Assembly (NCBI RefSeq): GCF_040438885.1
Contig: NZ_CP159218.1
Location: 3,720,001-3,784,000 of the forward strand
Direction of reading: 5' to 3'
Source of the DNA: Nakamurella sp. A5-74
GTDB lineage: Bacteria; Actinomycetota; Actinomycetes; Mycobacteriales; Nakamurellaceae
Length of the DNA stretch: 64,000 nucleotides
Both the position numbers and the translations under genes were made by a program. Positions 17,818-26,333 of this stretch are shown piece by piece. Position 1 is the stretch's first letter; the number at the start of each line of letters is the position of its first letter. The notes below the pieces were generated by a model. The model had not been told where the DNA came from. It searched no databases and was given only the letters and a program-made list of their open reading frames with translations.

Positions 17818-19344
17818 TCAGTACGCGCCGTCACTGCTGAGCATCACCCTCGCGGTCTTCCAGAGGATCACCAGATCCCCGGTGATGGACCAGTTCTCCA
17901 CGTAGTACGAGTCGAGGCGAACGGATTCGTCCCAGCTCAGATCGCTGCGGCCGGAGACCTGCCACAGGCCGGTCATCCCGGGGCGCACCAGCAGGCGTCG
18001 GCGCGCGTCGGACTCGTACTGGGCCACCTCGTCGGCCAGCGGCGGACGCGGTCCGACCAGGCTCATCGAGCCGGTGAGCACGTTGAACAGCTGCGGCAGC
18101 TCGTCCAGCGAGAGGCGGCGCAGGATCTTGCCGATCCGGGTGATCCGCGGGTCGTCCTTCATCTTGAACAGGACGTCGTTGCCCGCCTCGCCGGTCTCGG
18201 CTGCCAGCCGCTGACGCTTGAGCTCCTCGAGCTGGGACTCGGCATCGACGACCATGGTGCGGAACTTGACCATCTTGAACATCGACCCGTTGAGGCCGAC
18301 CCGGCTCTGCCGGAAGAAGACCGGACCGTCGCTCGTGAGCTTGACGGCCAGCGCAATGAGCAGCATCGGCACGCTGAACAGCACCAGGATGAGGGCGGTG
18401 CCGAGAAAGTCGAACGACTTCTTGACGACCTTGTTGGCGCCCCGGTACGTCGGTCGATCGACATGGATCAGCGGGAGACCGTTGATCGGCTGGGTGTGCA
18501 CCCGCGGACCGGCGATGTCGGTGAGCGCCGGAGCGAGGATCAGTCCGGCGTTCGTGTCCTCCAGGTCCCAGGACAGCTTCCGGACCACGGACGGATCGAT
18601 CTCGGCCGAAGCGGTGACGGCCACCGCGTCGGCGCCCGAGCGACGGACGGCCGCCTTCACGTCGTCGACGCCACCCACCACCGGCAGGCCGTCGAGCGTC
18701 TCGTCGACGTCCATCAGGTGTCGATCGGTGAGGCAGACGGCCACCACGCGGTATCCGGCGCGCGGCATCTTCTGCAGATCGCGCACCAGAGCGGTGACGG
18801 TGGAGCGGCTGCCGACGGCGAGCACTGCGGACTGGTAGTGGCCGAAGTCACGGCGGGCCTGCAGCCAACGCCGCCAGACGTAGCGGCCGGCGAGCAAGGA
18901 GAAGAGCCCGATCGGCAGCATCAGCAGCATGTAGCCCCTGGGCACCGGGAACGCGGCGAGGTAGGACATCAGGGCAACAGCGCCGAAGACGGCCAGGCTG
19001 ACGCGGATCACCATCTTGTACTCGGCCGGCCCGAATCCGATCGCCAACGGCCGACGGGTGCCGGTGAAGGAGAGGGCTGCGAACCAGGCAGCTGCGAACA
19101 GCACCGTCATGGCGACCGGGCCAACGCCCACGCCATAGCGCTCGACGGACCTCCCGCTGAACCCGGCCAGGTGGACTCCGATACCGGCGGCGGCGATCAT
19201 CACGAGGTCGGTGACGGCGAGCCGGCGGGCGAAGCGTCGACCCCAGACAGTGCGTCCGACCGTGGGGCGCGTCTCGACTCGCGGGCGGGTCGGCGCACGC
19301 TGCGGGAGGGTTGCGGTCGGGAGACGACGCTCGGCGGTGGTCAT
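17818..19344 (-). CDS. Polyprenyl-phosphate sugar-1-phosphate transferase (exopolysaccharide initiation)
   Basis: A 508-residue membrane enzyme that starts polymer synthesis by moving a sugar-1-phosphate from a UDP-sugar to undecaprenyl phosphate. About four membrane segments (residues ~45-165) are followed by a CoA-binding-like domain, a fifth hydrophobic segment (FLGTALILVLFSVPMLLIAL), and the catalytic domain with DGPVFFRQSRVG, KFRTMVVDAE, RLSLDELPQLFNVLTGSMSL and VGPRPPL, ending in RPGMTGLWQVSGRSDLSW. It overlaps the upstream cytidylyltransferase gene (ATG and TGA share bases at 19344). Length and layout match the WbaP/CpsE group; the sugar is unknown. Confidence 0.92.
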   Translation of the reverse strand: MTTAERRLPTATLPQRAPTRPRVETRPTVGRTVWGRRFARRLAVTDLVMIAAAGIGVHLAGFSGRSVERYGVGVGPVAMTVLFAAAWFAALSFTGTRRPLAIGFGPAEYKMVIRVSLAVFGAVALMSYLAAFPVPRGYMLLMLPIGLFSLLAGRYVWRRWLQARRDFGHYQSAVLAVGSRSTVTALVRDLQKMPRAGYRVVAVCLTDRHLMDVDETLDGLPVVGGVDDVKAAVRRSGADAVAVTASAEIDPSVVRKLSWDLEDTNAGLILAPALTDIAGPRVHTQPINGLPLIHVDRPTYRGANKVVKKSFDFLGTALILVLFSVPMLLIALAVKLTSDGPVFFRQSRVGLNGSMFKMVKFRTMVVDAESQLEELKRQRLAAETGEAGNDVLFKMKDDPRITRIGKILRRLSLDELPQLFNVLTGSMSLVGPRPPLADEVAQYESDARRRLLVRPGMTGLWQVSGRSDLSWDESVRLDSYYVENWSITGDLVILWKTARVMLSSDGAY

Positions 19345-19790
19345 CAGCTGACGCGCGCTTCGCCGTTGTTCTGCGTGGGCAGGGTCGCCGTGAGCGCACT
19401 GCGCAGCAGCGTGCTGGAGGTGTGCACGGTGTACGGGAAGTAGACGATCTCCACCCCGACGGCCGCGAAATCGGCTTCGAGCTTCATCCCCTTGGGGGTG
19501 CCGCGCCAGTCGTCACCCTTGAGCATCACGTCGAACTGCAGCTCCCGCCAGGTCTCCAGCTTGTCCGGCACCAACTCGGCGTGGACCTGGTCGACGTAGT
19601 TGATGGCAGAGAGGATCTCCAGACGCTCGGCGAGCGGCACGATCGGGTAGCGGCCCTTGGCCTGGAACGCCATCTCGTCGGAGACGGCGCCGGCGATCAG
19701 GAAGTCACAGTTCGAGCGAGCGTGCTTGAGGATGTTGAGGTGGCCGACGTGGAACATGTCGTACACCCCCGGGGCGTAACCGATCCGCAT
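19344..19790 (-). CDS. Cytidylyltransferase-like protein (glycerol-3-phosphate cytidylyltransferase type)
   Basis: A 148-residue nucleotidyltransferase. GVYDMFHVGHLNILKHAR carries the HxGH signature, and LKGDDWRGTP plus YTVHTSSTLLR (the HTSST version of ISSTxxR) complete the TagD/RfaE-like active site. TagD enzymes make CDP-glycerol from CTP and glycerol-3-phosphate; related proteins act on other phospho-alcohols. A CDP-alcohol phosphotransferase gene 18 kb away in the same locus is a possible user of the product. It is coupled to the sugar transferase downstream. The true substrate is not known. Confidence 0.85.
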   Translation of the reverse strand: MRIGYAPGVYDMFHVGHLNILKHARSNCDFLIAGAVSDEMAFQAKGRYPIVPLAERLEILSAINYVDQVHAELVPDKLETWRELQFDVMLKGDDWRGTPKGMKLEADFAAVGVEIVYFPYTVHTSSTLLRSALTATLPTQNNGEARVS

Positions 19791-20082
19791 TGCTGAGTCC
19801 GTTCCGTTCGGGTCCGTGGCTCTGCTCTGAGCTCAACCGGGTGATCACAGGCCCGCATCCGGACCCAGGAGGATCTTGTCAACTACCGAGAGTCATCTAC
19901 ACTGACTTCCAGATCCATGTATCACTCTAATGCATGTACGAACTGTTCCCCAGCAATTCACACTCGGTGATCAGATCAGTGCCCGACCGGTGGACACGGA
20001 TGATTTCATTACGACAACTTCCCCCGTTCGGGCGTGCCTCGTTCGGTGGATACAGTGAGTTGGCTCATAGAGAAAGCTGGCC
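19791..20082. other. Divergent promoter region between the cytidylyltransferase and phosphatase genes
   Basis: This 292-bp region is noticeably less GC-rich than its surroundings. On the plus strand TACAGT at 20051-20056 is a candidate -10 for the phosphatase, giving a short leader with GAGAAAG before the ATG. On the minus strand TTGACA (19877-19882) is a -35-like hexamer but lacks a clear partner. No gene is seen. Confidence 0.5.
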
Positions 20083-20727
20083 ATGGACACCGATCCGACT
20101 TCAGAGTTCGTCGTTCTGTTCGTCTGTCGCGCGAACCAGATCCGCTCCGTGATCGCCGAACAGTTGATGGCGCGCAGGTTGCGGCAGATCGGTGATGGAC
20201 TCCGCGTTACGAGCACTCCGCTCACCTGGAGTACTCGGTCAGCCGGTGTTGCTGCCCATGCCGGCACGCGGGTGCACCCAGGGGTGACCGAGCTGCTGCG
20301 GCGATGGGACATCGACACCTCGGGCCTGCGCACCCATCAGCTCACTGCCGATGACGTTGCCGAGGCCGGGCTGATCCTGACTGCGGAGCGTGCTCACCGC
20401 TCCGCGGTGGTGTCCCTCGACCCCCGTGCGGTCCATCGGACCTTCACGCTGCGTCAGTTCGCCCACCTCGTGCACGTGGGTCACCCGATCGAGTACTCCC
20501 GGCAGGGCGGCGAGAAGCTCGGTGAGCATGCCCGATCACGCCGTCACCTGTTCGCGATGATGGATCCGTCGGCGGACGACATCCCGGATCCGGTGGGCGG
20601 CACCCACCGCGAGCTCCGGTCGACGGGCCTGGCCGTCGCCAGGTCGCTCGAGATGTTCGGGATCTCGTCGGCGCCCCTGGCGGTCGAGGATCGTCGATCG
20701 CGGTGGTCGCACCTGCGGCGTCGCTGA
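20083..20727 (+). CDS. Low-molecular-weight protein-tyrosine-phosphatase (Wzb-like)
   Basis: A 214-residue phosphatase. LFVCRANQIRS gives the P-loop with Cys15 and Arg21 (C-x5-R-S), and DIPDPVGG near residue 168 supplies the general-acid Asp. The P-loop is unusual: the common form is C-x-G-N-x-C-R-S, while here Gly and the second Cys are replaced (CRANQIRS). It is longer than the usual 140-190 residues. It converges on the BY-kinase gene with a 46-bp gap, so it is the likely partner that dephosphorylates the kinase's C-terminal tyrosines and so sets polymer length or export. Confidence 0.87.
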   Translation: MDTDPTSEFVVLFVCRANQIRSVIAEQLMARRLRQIGDGLRVTSTPLTWSTRSAGVAAHAGTRVHPGVTELLRRWDIDTSGLRTHQLTADDVAEAGLILTAERAHRSAVVSLDPRAVHRTFTLRQFAHLVHVGHPIEYSRQGGEKLGEHARSRRHLFAMMDPSADDIPDPVGGTHRELRSTGLAVARSLEMFGISSAPLAVEDRRSRWSHLRRR

Positions 20728-20773
20728 CAGCTGACAGACACCGGCCCGACTCAGCGGCTCCAGCGAGCGAGCG

Positions 20774-22738
20774 TCAGCTGCGCTGACGACGCAGGAGGGC
20801 GCGCTGCTTCGCGATCGCCCGCTCGTCGCGTGCCTGCCCTGCTGCTCCCCCGTGACCACCGTTGCCGGACGGGGCGGCGCCGTTGGGTGCTGCCGCCCGG
20901 TCCTGGGACTCCTCGACATCCTCCCGGACATCCCCGTCGCCGACCGGTGCCGGGCTCGCAGGGTCGTCGTCCGGAGTGTCCGCGGGATCCGCAGCCTCGG
21001 CAGCAGGATCCGAAGTCTCGACAGGATGCATCACGGGCGCGTCCCAGTCGGGCGCGGCGGGTTCGTCATCGGCCCCGGCGGCATCCGACTCCACCCGCGT
21101 CTCCGTGGTGTCTGCGGTGGTCGGGTCCTGTTGGACGCCGGCTCCCGCGTCCTCCGTCCGCTCGTCCTCGGCGGATTCCCTGACCACCGAGGCCCAGGTG
21201 GCGCTGTGCCGACCGGCTCCGGTCGCGTGCACGTCCGGCAGCGAGAGCTCCGCGGCCAACACATCGCCCACCGTCGCCGCGCCCGCCGAGCGGCTGAACT
21301 CGGCCCGCTCTGCCGCGCGCCGCGACCCCGGGCGCAGCCGACCCAGCAGACGCCGCAGCCTGCCGGGCCGGGCCACCGGTTCCTGTTGGTAGCCGTACTC
21401 GCCGTAGCGCAACTGCGCATCGGCGCCCTTGGTGGGGGCATCGTTCAGCACGCAGCCCAGCACTCGCACGTCGACGCCCCGCAGGATGCCGACAGCCCTC
21501 TTGATCTCCGCCCGCCGGGTATGTCCGTGGCGCACCACGACCACCACCCCGTCGCTGGACCGGCCGACCACCGCGGCATCGGTCACCGGGAGGATCGGCG
21601 GGGTGTCGATGACGACGTTGTCGTACTGCGTGCGCAGGTGGGCGAGCAGGTCGACCATCTGCTTGCTCCCGAGCAACTCGGACGGGTTCGGCGGGATCGA
21701 GCCGGACGGCAGCACCACCAGACCCTGGGTCCCCCAGTTCTGGGCGACGTCCCCGAACACCACCTGGCCGGCGAGCACGTTGGTCAGGCCGACGGCGCCC
21801 TCCAGCCCGAGATACTCACCGATCCGTGGGCGCCGCAGGTCTGCATCGATCAGCAGTACCCGGCGACCCGACTCGGCGAAGGCCAGGGCCAGGTTTGTCG
21901 CGGTGGTCGACTTGCCCTCCTTCGGCATCGAGGAGGTGACGACGATGATCGATGCCGGCCGGTCGACGTCGACGAACTGCAGGTTGGTGCGCAGTTGTCG
22001 GTACGCCTCCGCCTGCACCGATCTGGCCCGTTGGGCCATCACGACCGGACCCTTGCCCGACGGGTCCGACCGGAAGACCACGCCGAGGACCGGCGTGTCG
22101 GTGATGGTACGCAGCAGATCAATCGACCGGACGCTGTTGTCGAGCACCTCGCGGAGCAGCCCGATGGCCATGCCGAGGATCAGGCCGGCCACGAGCCCGA
22201 GGGCGATCAGCAGCTTGGTCCGGGGGCTGATCGGCACCGGGTTCAGGGTCGGACCGTCCACCACGTCGAACGACAGCAGCGCCTGCCTGGTGCCGTTGTC
22301 GCTCTCGATCGCATCGGTCATCTCCGGGAAGACCTTCGCGACCAGGGTGGCGATCTGCAGCGAGCGATCCTTGTCCGCGTCGTCGACGGTGGCCGTCAGC
22401 AGCACCGTGTCGGCGCGGGCACTGCCGGCGATGTGCTGGGTCAGGTAGGTCGGCGTCAGACCCAGGCCAGGGGCCGCCGCAAGCACCGCACCTGCGAGCC
22501 GATCCGTGGAGATGACGTCGGCGTAGGTGGCCACCCGCTGCTGCGCGTACTGCTCACCGGCCAGCGGGTTCGCCGACTCGGAGGTCGGATGGGTGATGGC
22601 GACGAACGTGACCGTGCTGGCGTAGACCGGGGTCGCCTGGGCTGCGTAGCCGAAGCCGCCGACCGCCCCCAGCACCGCGAGCACGGCGATCCCCCACCAG
22701 AACTTCCGGATCGCCCTCAGGAACGTCTGTAGGTCCAT
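20774..22738 (-). CDS. Wzz/BY-kinase fusion: polysaccharide co-polymerase and tyrosine kinase
   Basis: A 654-residue membrane protein controlling chain length. Residues ~1-220 form the Wzz domain between two membrane segments (WWGIAVLAVLGAVGGFGYAA and LLIALGLVAGLILGMAIGLL). The BY-kinase domain follows with Walker A MPKEGKSTTATNLALAF (~residue 270), Walker A' VLLIDADLRRP (~296) and Walker B VVIDTPPI (~378). A short tyrosine cluster YGEYGYQQEP is near residue 447. Unusually, a further ~200 residues rich in Ala, Asp, Pro and Glu follow, ending in a basic tip. ATG 22738 has AGGGAC upstream; the longer open frame is not conserved. Confidence 0.9.
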   Translation of the reverse strand: MDLQTFLRAIRKFWWGIAVLAVLGAVGGFGYAAQATPVYASTVTFVAITHPTSESANPLAGEQYAQQRVATYADVISTDRLAGAVLAAAPGLGLTPTYLTQHIAGSARADTVLLTATVDDADKDRSLQIATLVAKVFPEMTDAIESDNGTRQALLSFDVVDGPTLNPVPISPRTKLLIALGLVAGLILGMAIGLLREVLDNSVRSIDLLRTITDTPVLGVVFRSDPSGKGPVVMAQRARSVQAEAYRQLRTNLQFVDVDRPASIIVVTSSMPKEGKSTTATNLALAFAESGRRVLLIDADLRRPRIGEYLGLEGAVGLTNVLAGQVVFGDVAQNWGTQGLVVLPSGSIPPNPSELLGSKQMVDLLAHLRTQYDNVVIDTPPILPVTDAAVVGRSSDGVVVVVRHGHTRRAEIKRAVGILRGVDVRVLGCVLNDAPTKGADAQLRYGEYGYQQEPVARPGRLRRLLGRLRPGSRRAAERAEFSRSAGAATVGDVLAAELSLPDVHATGAGRHSATWASVVRESAEDERTEDAGAGVQQDPTTADTTETRVESDAAGADDEPAAPDWDAPVMHPVETSDPAAEAADPADTPDDDPASPAPVGDGDVREDVEESQDRAAAPNGAAPSGNGGHGGAAGQARDERAIAKQRALLRRQRS

Positions 22739-22910
22739 CGTCCCTGTTCTCACGTCGCAGCGGTCCGCGCCCCGGATGGGCGCCGCCTGAACAATCGGCC
22801 CAGCATATCGGCCCGGGCGTGTGGGTCCGGGTTCTCCACGCATCTCGACACCAACGTCGTGACATCGTCGTCGGCTCGGAGTCGGGCGATGCACGCCGCG
22901 CGGCTCGCGG

Positions 22911-23870
22911 GTGAGCGACACTGTAAGGATGCCCGCCGCGCCCACCCCCCGTGTGCTGCTCACGGTCGCGACGTTCCGTCGACCGGCCGACCTTGCGGCA
23001 CTGCTCCCGCTGCTGGAGCGCGCGGCTGCCGAGATCTCTCCGGCCGCCGCGATCGTGGTGGTGGATAACGATCCGGACGCCTGCGCGCGGGATCAGATCG
23101 CCCTGCACCCCGGCGTCACGTACCGCCACGAGCCCCGACCGGGGATCGCCGCCGCCCGCAACGCATCGCTGGCGGCGGCCCGCGAGCGGGGAATCGCCTG
23201 GGTGGCGTTCCTTGACGACGACGAGCGGCCGGATCCCGGCTGGCTGGCCGCTCTGGTGCGGGCCATGCAGGAGTGGCGGCCGGCCGCGGTGAGCGGCCCG
23301 GTGATCTCGGTCTTCGAGCAGGAGCCGGACGCATGGGTGCGCGGCAGCGGGACCTTCGAATCGCGTCCCCATGCGCACGGCGCTCGGATCCGGGGGGCCG
23401 CGACCAACAATCTGCTGATCGACCGCGAGGTGCTGGACGATCGCGGGCTGGCCTTCGACGACGCGTTCGGGCTCACCGGTGGCAGCGACTCGATGCTCAC
23501 CAGGGCGATGACACACCAGGGCCTCGAGATCCGCTGGACGAGCGAGGCGGTGGTGCGCGAGGTGGTCCCGGTCGCCAGGACCCGTCGGAGCTGGATCGTC
23601 AGTCGACACCGCAGGACGGGCAACGACTGGAGTCGCGTCACGCTGGCACTGGCCGACGGTCGCCGGGAGCAGCTCCCGGCGCGGCTTCGACTCGTCGTCA
23701 CCGGCGTCCGCCGTGCCGTGCGGGGGGTGATCGGGTCCGCGATGGGAGCTGCCCGCCGTGATGCCGGACGCCGGGGCGCCGCGCGCTGCGATCTCGCGAC
23801 GGCCCGCGGGGTGCTGGAGGGTGTGTTCGGTCGGACCCGCACGGAGTATGCGCGACCCGGCGCATCATGA
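22911..23870 (+). CDS. Glycosyltransferase family 2
   Basis: A GT-A fold transferase of about 313-319 residues. VLLTVATFRRPADLAALLPLL opens the fold, followed by VVVDNDPDA, RPGIAAARNASL and FLDDDERPDPGWL with the DxD-like metal site; GGSDSMLTRAM is the acceptor-side acidic motif. It resembles the other family 2 enzyme at 46720-47709 in all of these blocks, so the two are paralogues. GTG 22911 and ATG 22929 are both possible starts; neither has a good Shine-Dalgarno. The sugar added is unknown; the neighbouring Wzy, Wzx and kinase genes point to exopolysaccharide assembly. Confidence 0.85.
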   Translation: MSDTVRMPAAPTPRVLLTVATFRRPADLAALLPLLERAAAEISPAAAIVVVDNDPDACARDQIALHPGVTYRHEPRPGIAAARNASLAAARERGIAWVAFLDDDERPDPGWLAALVRAMQEWRPAAVSGPVISVFEQEPDAWVRGSGTFESRPHAHGARIRGAATNNLLIDREVLDDRGLAFDDAFGLTGGSDSMLTRAMTHQGLEIRWTSEAVVREVVPVARTRRSWIVSRHRRTGNDWSRVTLALADGRREQLPARLRLVVTGVRRAVRGVIGSAMGAARRDAGRRGAARCDLATARGVLEGVFGRTRTEYARPGAS

Positions 23871-23910
23871 CGGGAGCAAGTGGACGCCAGTGCCCCGGAG
23901 GTGAGTTGCG

Positions 23911-25221
23911 GTGTTGATGGGTATCTGGATCCTGCTCTGCCTCGGCGGCGCGCTGCTGCTGCACGACCGGCCGTTGTGGATGGCCTGCGGTGGTTTCGGG
24001 CTGTGGGTCTTCATCCCCGGAGTGGCCGGGGTGCTGTTCACCGGCCGCGGCGAGGGGCTGCTTGCCCTGCATCCGGCCACCTGGTTCATCCTGGCGTGTT
24101 TCGTGGTCCTGCTGATCCGCCGCCCGGTCGAGCTGATGGGCGAGTTCGCGGCCAGGTGGCCGCTGTACCTGACCCTGGTGCTCGTCATCCTCACCGCCTC
24201 GATCATGTCGCTGATGGGCAGCCAGCCACCCGGCGTGGTGTTGGTGACCGACCAGATCACCGGGCCGATCATGTTGTTCTGGTTCGCCTCCGTCGCGATC
24301 CGACGTGCGGGCAGCGCCCGGGTCGTGTTGCGGAACGTCGTGTTGGCGGTGGCCGCGGTGCAGTCGCTGATCGCGATCGCCCAGTTCGTGCTGAAGAGCA
24401 CGATCGTCTTCAGCGGGCGCTATCACACGAACTACTGGTTCACCGACTCGTGGAACCGATGGATGGGCACCACCGACCACCCGCTGGTGCTCTCGATGCT
24501 GCTCTGCGCCTCGGCGCCGCTGGTCGCCGGACTGCGCCGGGCGAGCCTGCAGGTGGGCCTGCTGGGCCTGATGGCCATCGGCGTGCTCATCACCCAGTCC
24601 AGGACAGCGGCCCTCATCCTCCCGGTGACCGTCGTCTACGTCATCTTCAGATCCAGGGCCGGTGCCGGCGCGAAGGTCCTGCTGACCACGGCGGTCGTTG
24701 CCGGTGCCGCCGGCATCCTCGCCTCACCCCTCGTGACCGGCCTGGCCGACCGGCTGACGAACGACTCCGGTTCCACCGACGCCCGCACCAGGGCAGCGTT
24801 GTTCTTCCTGGACTCCATCAACCAGTTCATCGTCTACGGCGACGGGATCACCACCAGCTTCAAGGTGGCGGCACTCGGCGGCCTGAAGACGTCGCTGGAG
24901 AGCTCGATCCTGATGTACGCCATCGGGATCGGGGTGATCGCCACGCTGATCTACTTCGGCGCCCAGGTGGCGCTGGTGCTCTCCGCGCTCGGCAGCGACC
25001 GCCTCCGGGGCGTGCTCGTCTCCGGCCTGGTGGTGCTGATCATGCCGCAGACGTTCTCCTCGCTCGGGACCGAGAGCGCCTGCGGTCCGCTGCTGTGGCT
25101 GATGCTTGCGCTCATCGCGTCAGGCCGGCTGCCGTCGGTGCGACAGCGGAGCCGGCCGGCGCCACAGCTCGTCGGCGTCCCGGGCGATCAGGTGTCTGCG
25201 CGCCCGCGCATCTCGTCGTAG
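23911..25221 (+). CDS. O-antigen ligase/polymerase-like membrane protein (Wzy-like)
   Basis: A 436-residue protein with about ten membrane segments and a large periplasm-side loop near residues 165-200 (RYHTNYWFTDSWNRWMGTTD) before ITQSRTAALILP, the arrangement of the Wzy/WaaL (O-antigen ligase) superfamily. Such proteins polymerise or transfer lipid-linked repeat units on the outer face of the membrane. The last 34 bp overlap tail to tail with the glycosyltransferase gene on the other strand. It starts with GTG 23911, 40 bp after the family 2 glycosyltransferase. Polymerase rather than ligase is inferred from the Wzx/Wzy-type locus. Confidence 0.82.
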   Translation: MLMGIWILLCLGGALLLHDRPLWMACGGFGLWVFIPGVAGVLFTGRGEGLLALHPATWFILACFVVLLIRRPVELMGEFAARWPLYLTLVLVILTASIMSLMGSQPPGVVLVTDQITGPIMLFWFASVAIRRAGSARVVLRNVVLAVAAVQSLIAIAQFVLKSTIVFSGRYHTNYWFTDSWNRWMGTTDHPLVLSMLLCASAPLVAGLRRASLQVGLLGLMAIGVLITQSRTAALILPVTVVYVIFRSRAGAGAKVLLTTAVVAGAAGILASPLVTGLADRLTNDSGSTDARTRAALFFLDSINQFIVYGDGITTSFKVAALGGLKTSLESSILMYAIGIGVIATLIYFGAQVALVLSALGSDRLRGVLVSGLVVLIMPQTFSSLGTESACGPLLWLMLALIASGRLPSVRQRSRPAPQLVGVPGDQVSARPRISS

Positions 25222-26333
25222 TAGTCCTCCAGGGCTTCGGTGCGGACCCCGATCTCGAACTCCCGGTTCACCCGCTCCCGTCCGGCGGTACCCAGCGCCG
25301 AGGCCAGCGCGGCGTCCTGCAGGACCCGCGCCAGGGCGACCGACAGCTCCTGCACGTTGCCCTCCGCGGCGAGCAGTCCCGTCACCCCGTCGGCGACGGC
25401 TTCGGTGACGCCGGCATGGCGATAGGCAACGACCGGCAGTCCGGCGGCGGCCGCCTCCAGGTACACCAGGCCGAAACCCTCGGCCTCGTCGCCGATCGAC
25501 CGCGACGGCCCGCTGAACACGGTGGAGGACGCCAGATCTGCGGCCACCTCGGCAGGGGTGCGGCGTCCGAGGAACTCGACCTGCAGGCCGGTGCTCGTCG
25601 CGAGCTCACGCAACCGGGGCTCCAGTGGCCCGAACCCGACGATCCGTACCCGGGTGCCTGACCGCAGCGGCTCGGGCAGCAGATCGACCGCCTGCAGCAG
25701 GTGATCGGCACCTTTGCGTTCGATCAGTCGGCCGACATAGGTGACGACGGGATGCTCGGGGCGTTGCGCCGCAGGGGATCCGGCCAGCGGGATGCCGATC
25801 GGCAACACCCGGATCTTCTCCGCGGGGGCACCCAGCGCCAGCAGCTGCTCGCGGACGAACTCGCTCACCGCGATCAGACCGCGGGCACCGGCGAACAGGT
25901 CGGTGAGCTCCGCCCGGTAGCGCTGTCCGGCAGCATCGCGGGCGAAAGCCGCAGCGGTGACGTCGAATCCGTGGAACGTGACCAGCAGCGGGATCCCGGT
26001 CCGCCGCGCGATCGGCAGCACCTTCACCCCGCCCGGCCCGAAGTGGGCGTGCAACAACGAGATCCGGTGCCGGGACAGCCAGCGGTCGTAGGGGAATCGA
26101 TAGCCGGTGGCCCGGCTGATCCGGTGCCGGACACGTCCCAGCAGGTCGGGGCCGAACGGCGCCAGATCGGGGGTCACCGGCAGCCCGTCTGCCAGCGCTC
26201 GCAGGCCGATCCGGAACGGCCGCCAGCGACGCAGCGCGTCCGTCTGGTGCGCGACGAAGGTCTCGGAAGCGGGCAACCAACTCGACCGCCAGATGCCCAC
26301 CGCCGGGCGTGCGTCGGACTCGTCGTACGTCAC
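25188..26333 (-). CDS. Glycosyltransferase family 4 (GT-B)
   Basis: A 381-residue retaining glycosyltransferase. LHAHFGPGGVKVLPIARRTG and LVTFHGFDVT form the acceptor side; VTYVGRLIERKGADHLLQAV and the C-terminal EAEGFGLVYLEAAAAGLPVVAY with the E-x7-E donor motif form the nucleotide-sugar side. GTG 26333 has AAGGGGG about 6 nt upstream and overlaps the stop of the flippase gene (GTGA), so the two are translationally coupled. Its 3' end overlaps the Wzy-like gene by 34 bp. Role in building the repeat unit is inferred. Confidence 0.88.
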   Translation of the reverse strand: MTYDESDARPAVGIWRSSWLPASETFVAHQTDALRRWRPFRIGLRALADGLPVTPDLAPFGPDLLGRVRHRISRATGYRFPYDRWLSRHRISLLHAHFGPGGVKVLPIARRTGIPLLVTFHGFDVTAAAFARDAAGQRYRAELTDLFAGARGLIAVSEFVREQLLALGAPAEKIRVLPIGIPLAGSPAAQRPEHPVVTYVGRLIERKGADHLLQAVDLLPEPLRSGTRVRIVGFGPLEPRLRELATSTGLQVEFLGRRTPAEVAADLASSTVFSGPSRSIGDEAEGFGLVYLEAAAAGLPVVAYRHAGVTEAVADGVTGLLAAEGNVQELSVALARVLQDAALASALGTAGRERVNREFEIGVRTEALEDYYDEMRGRADT

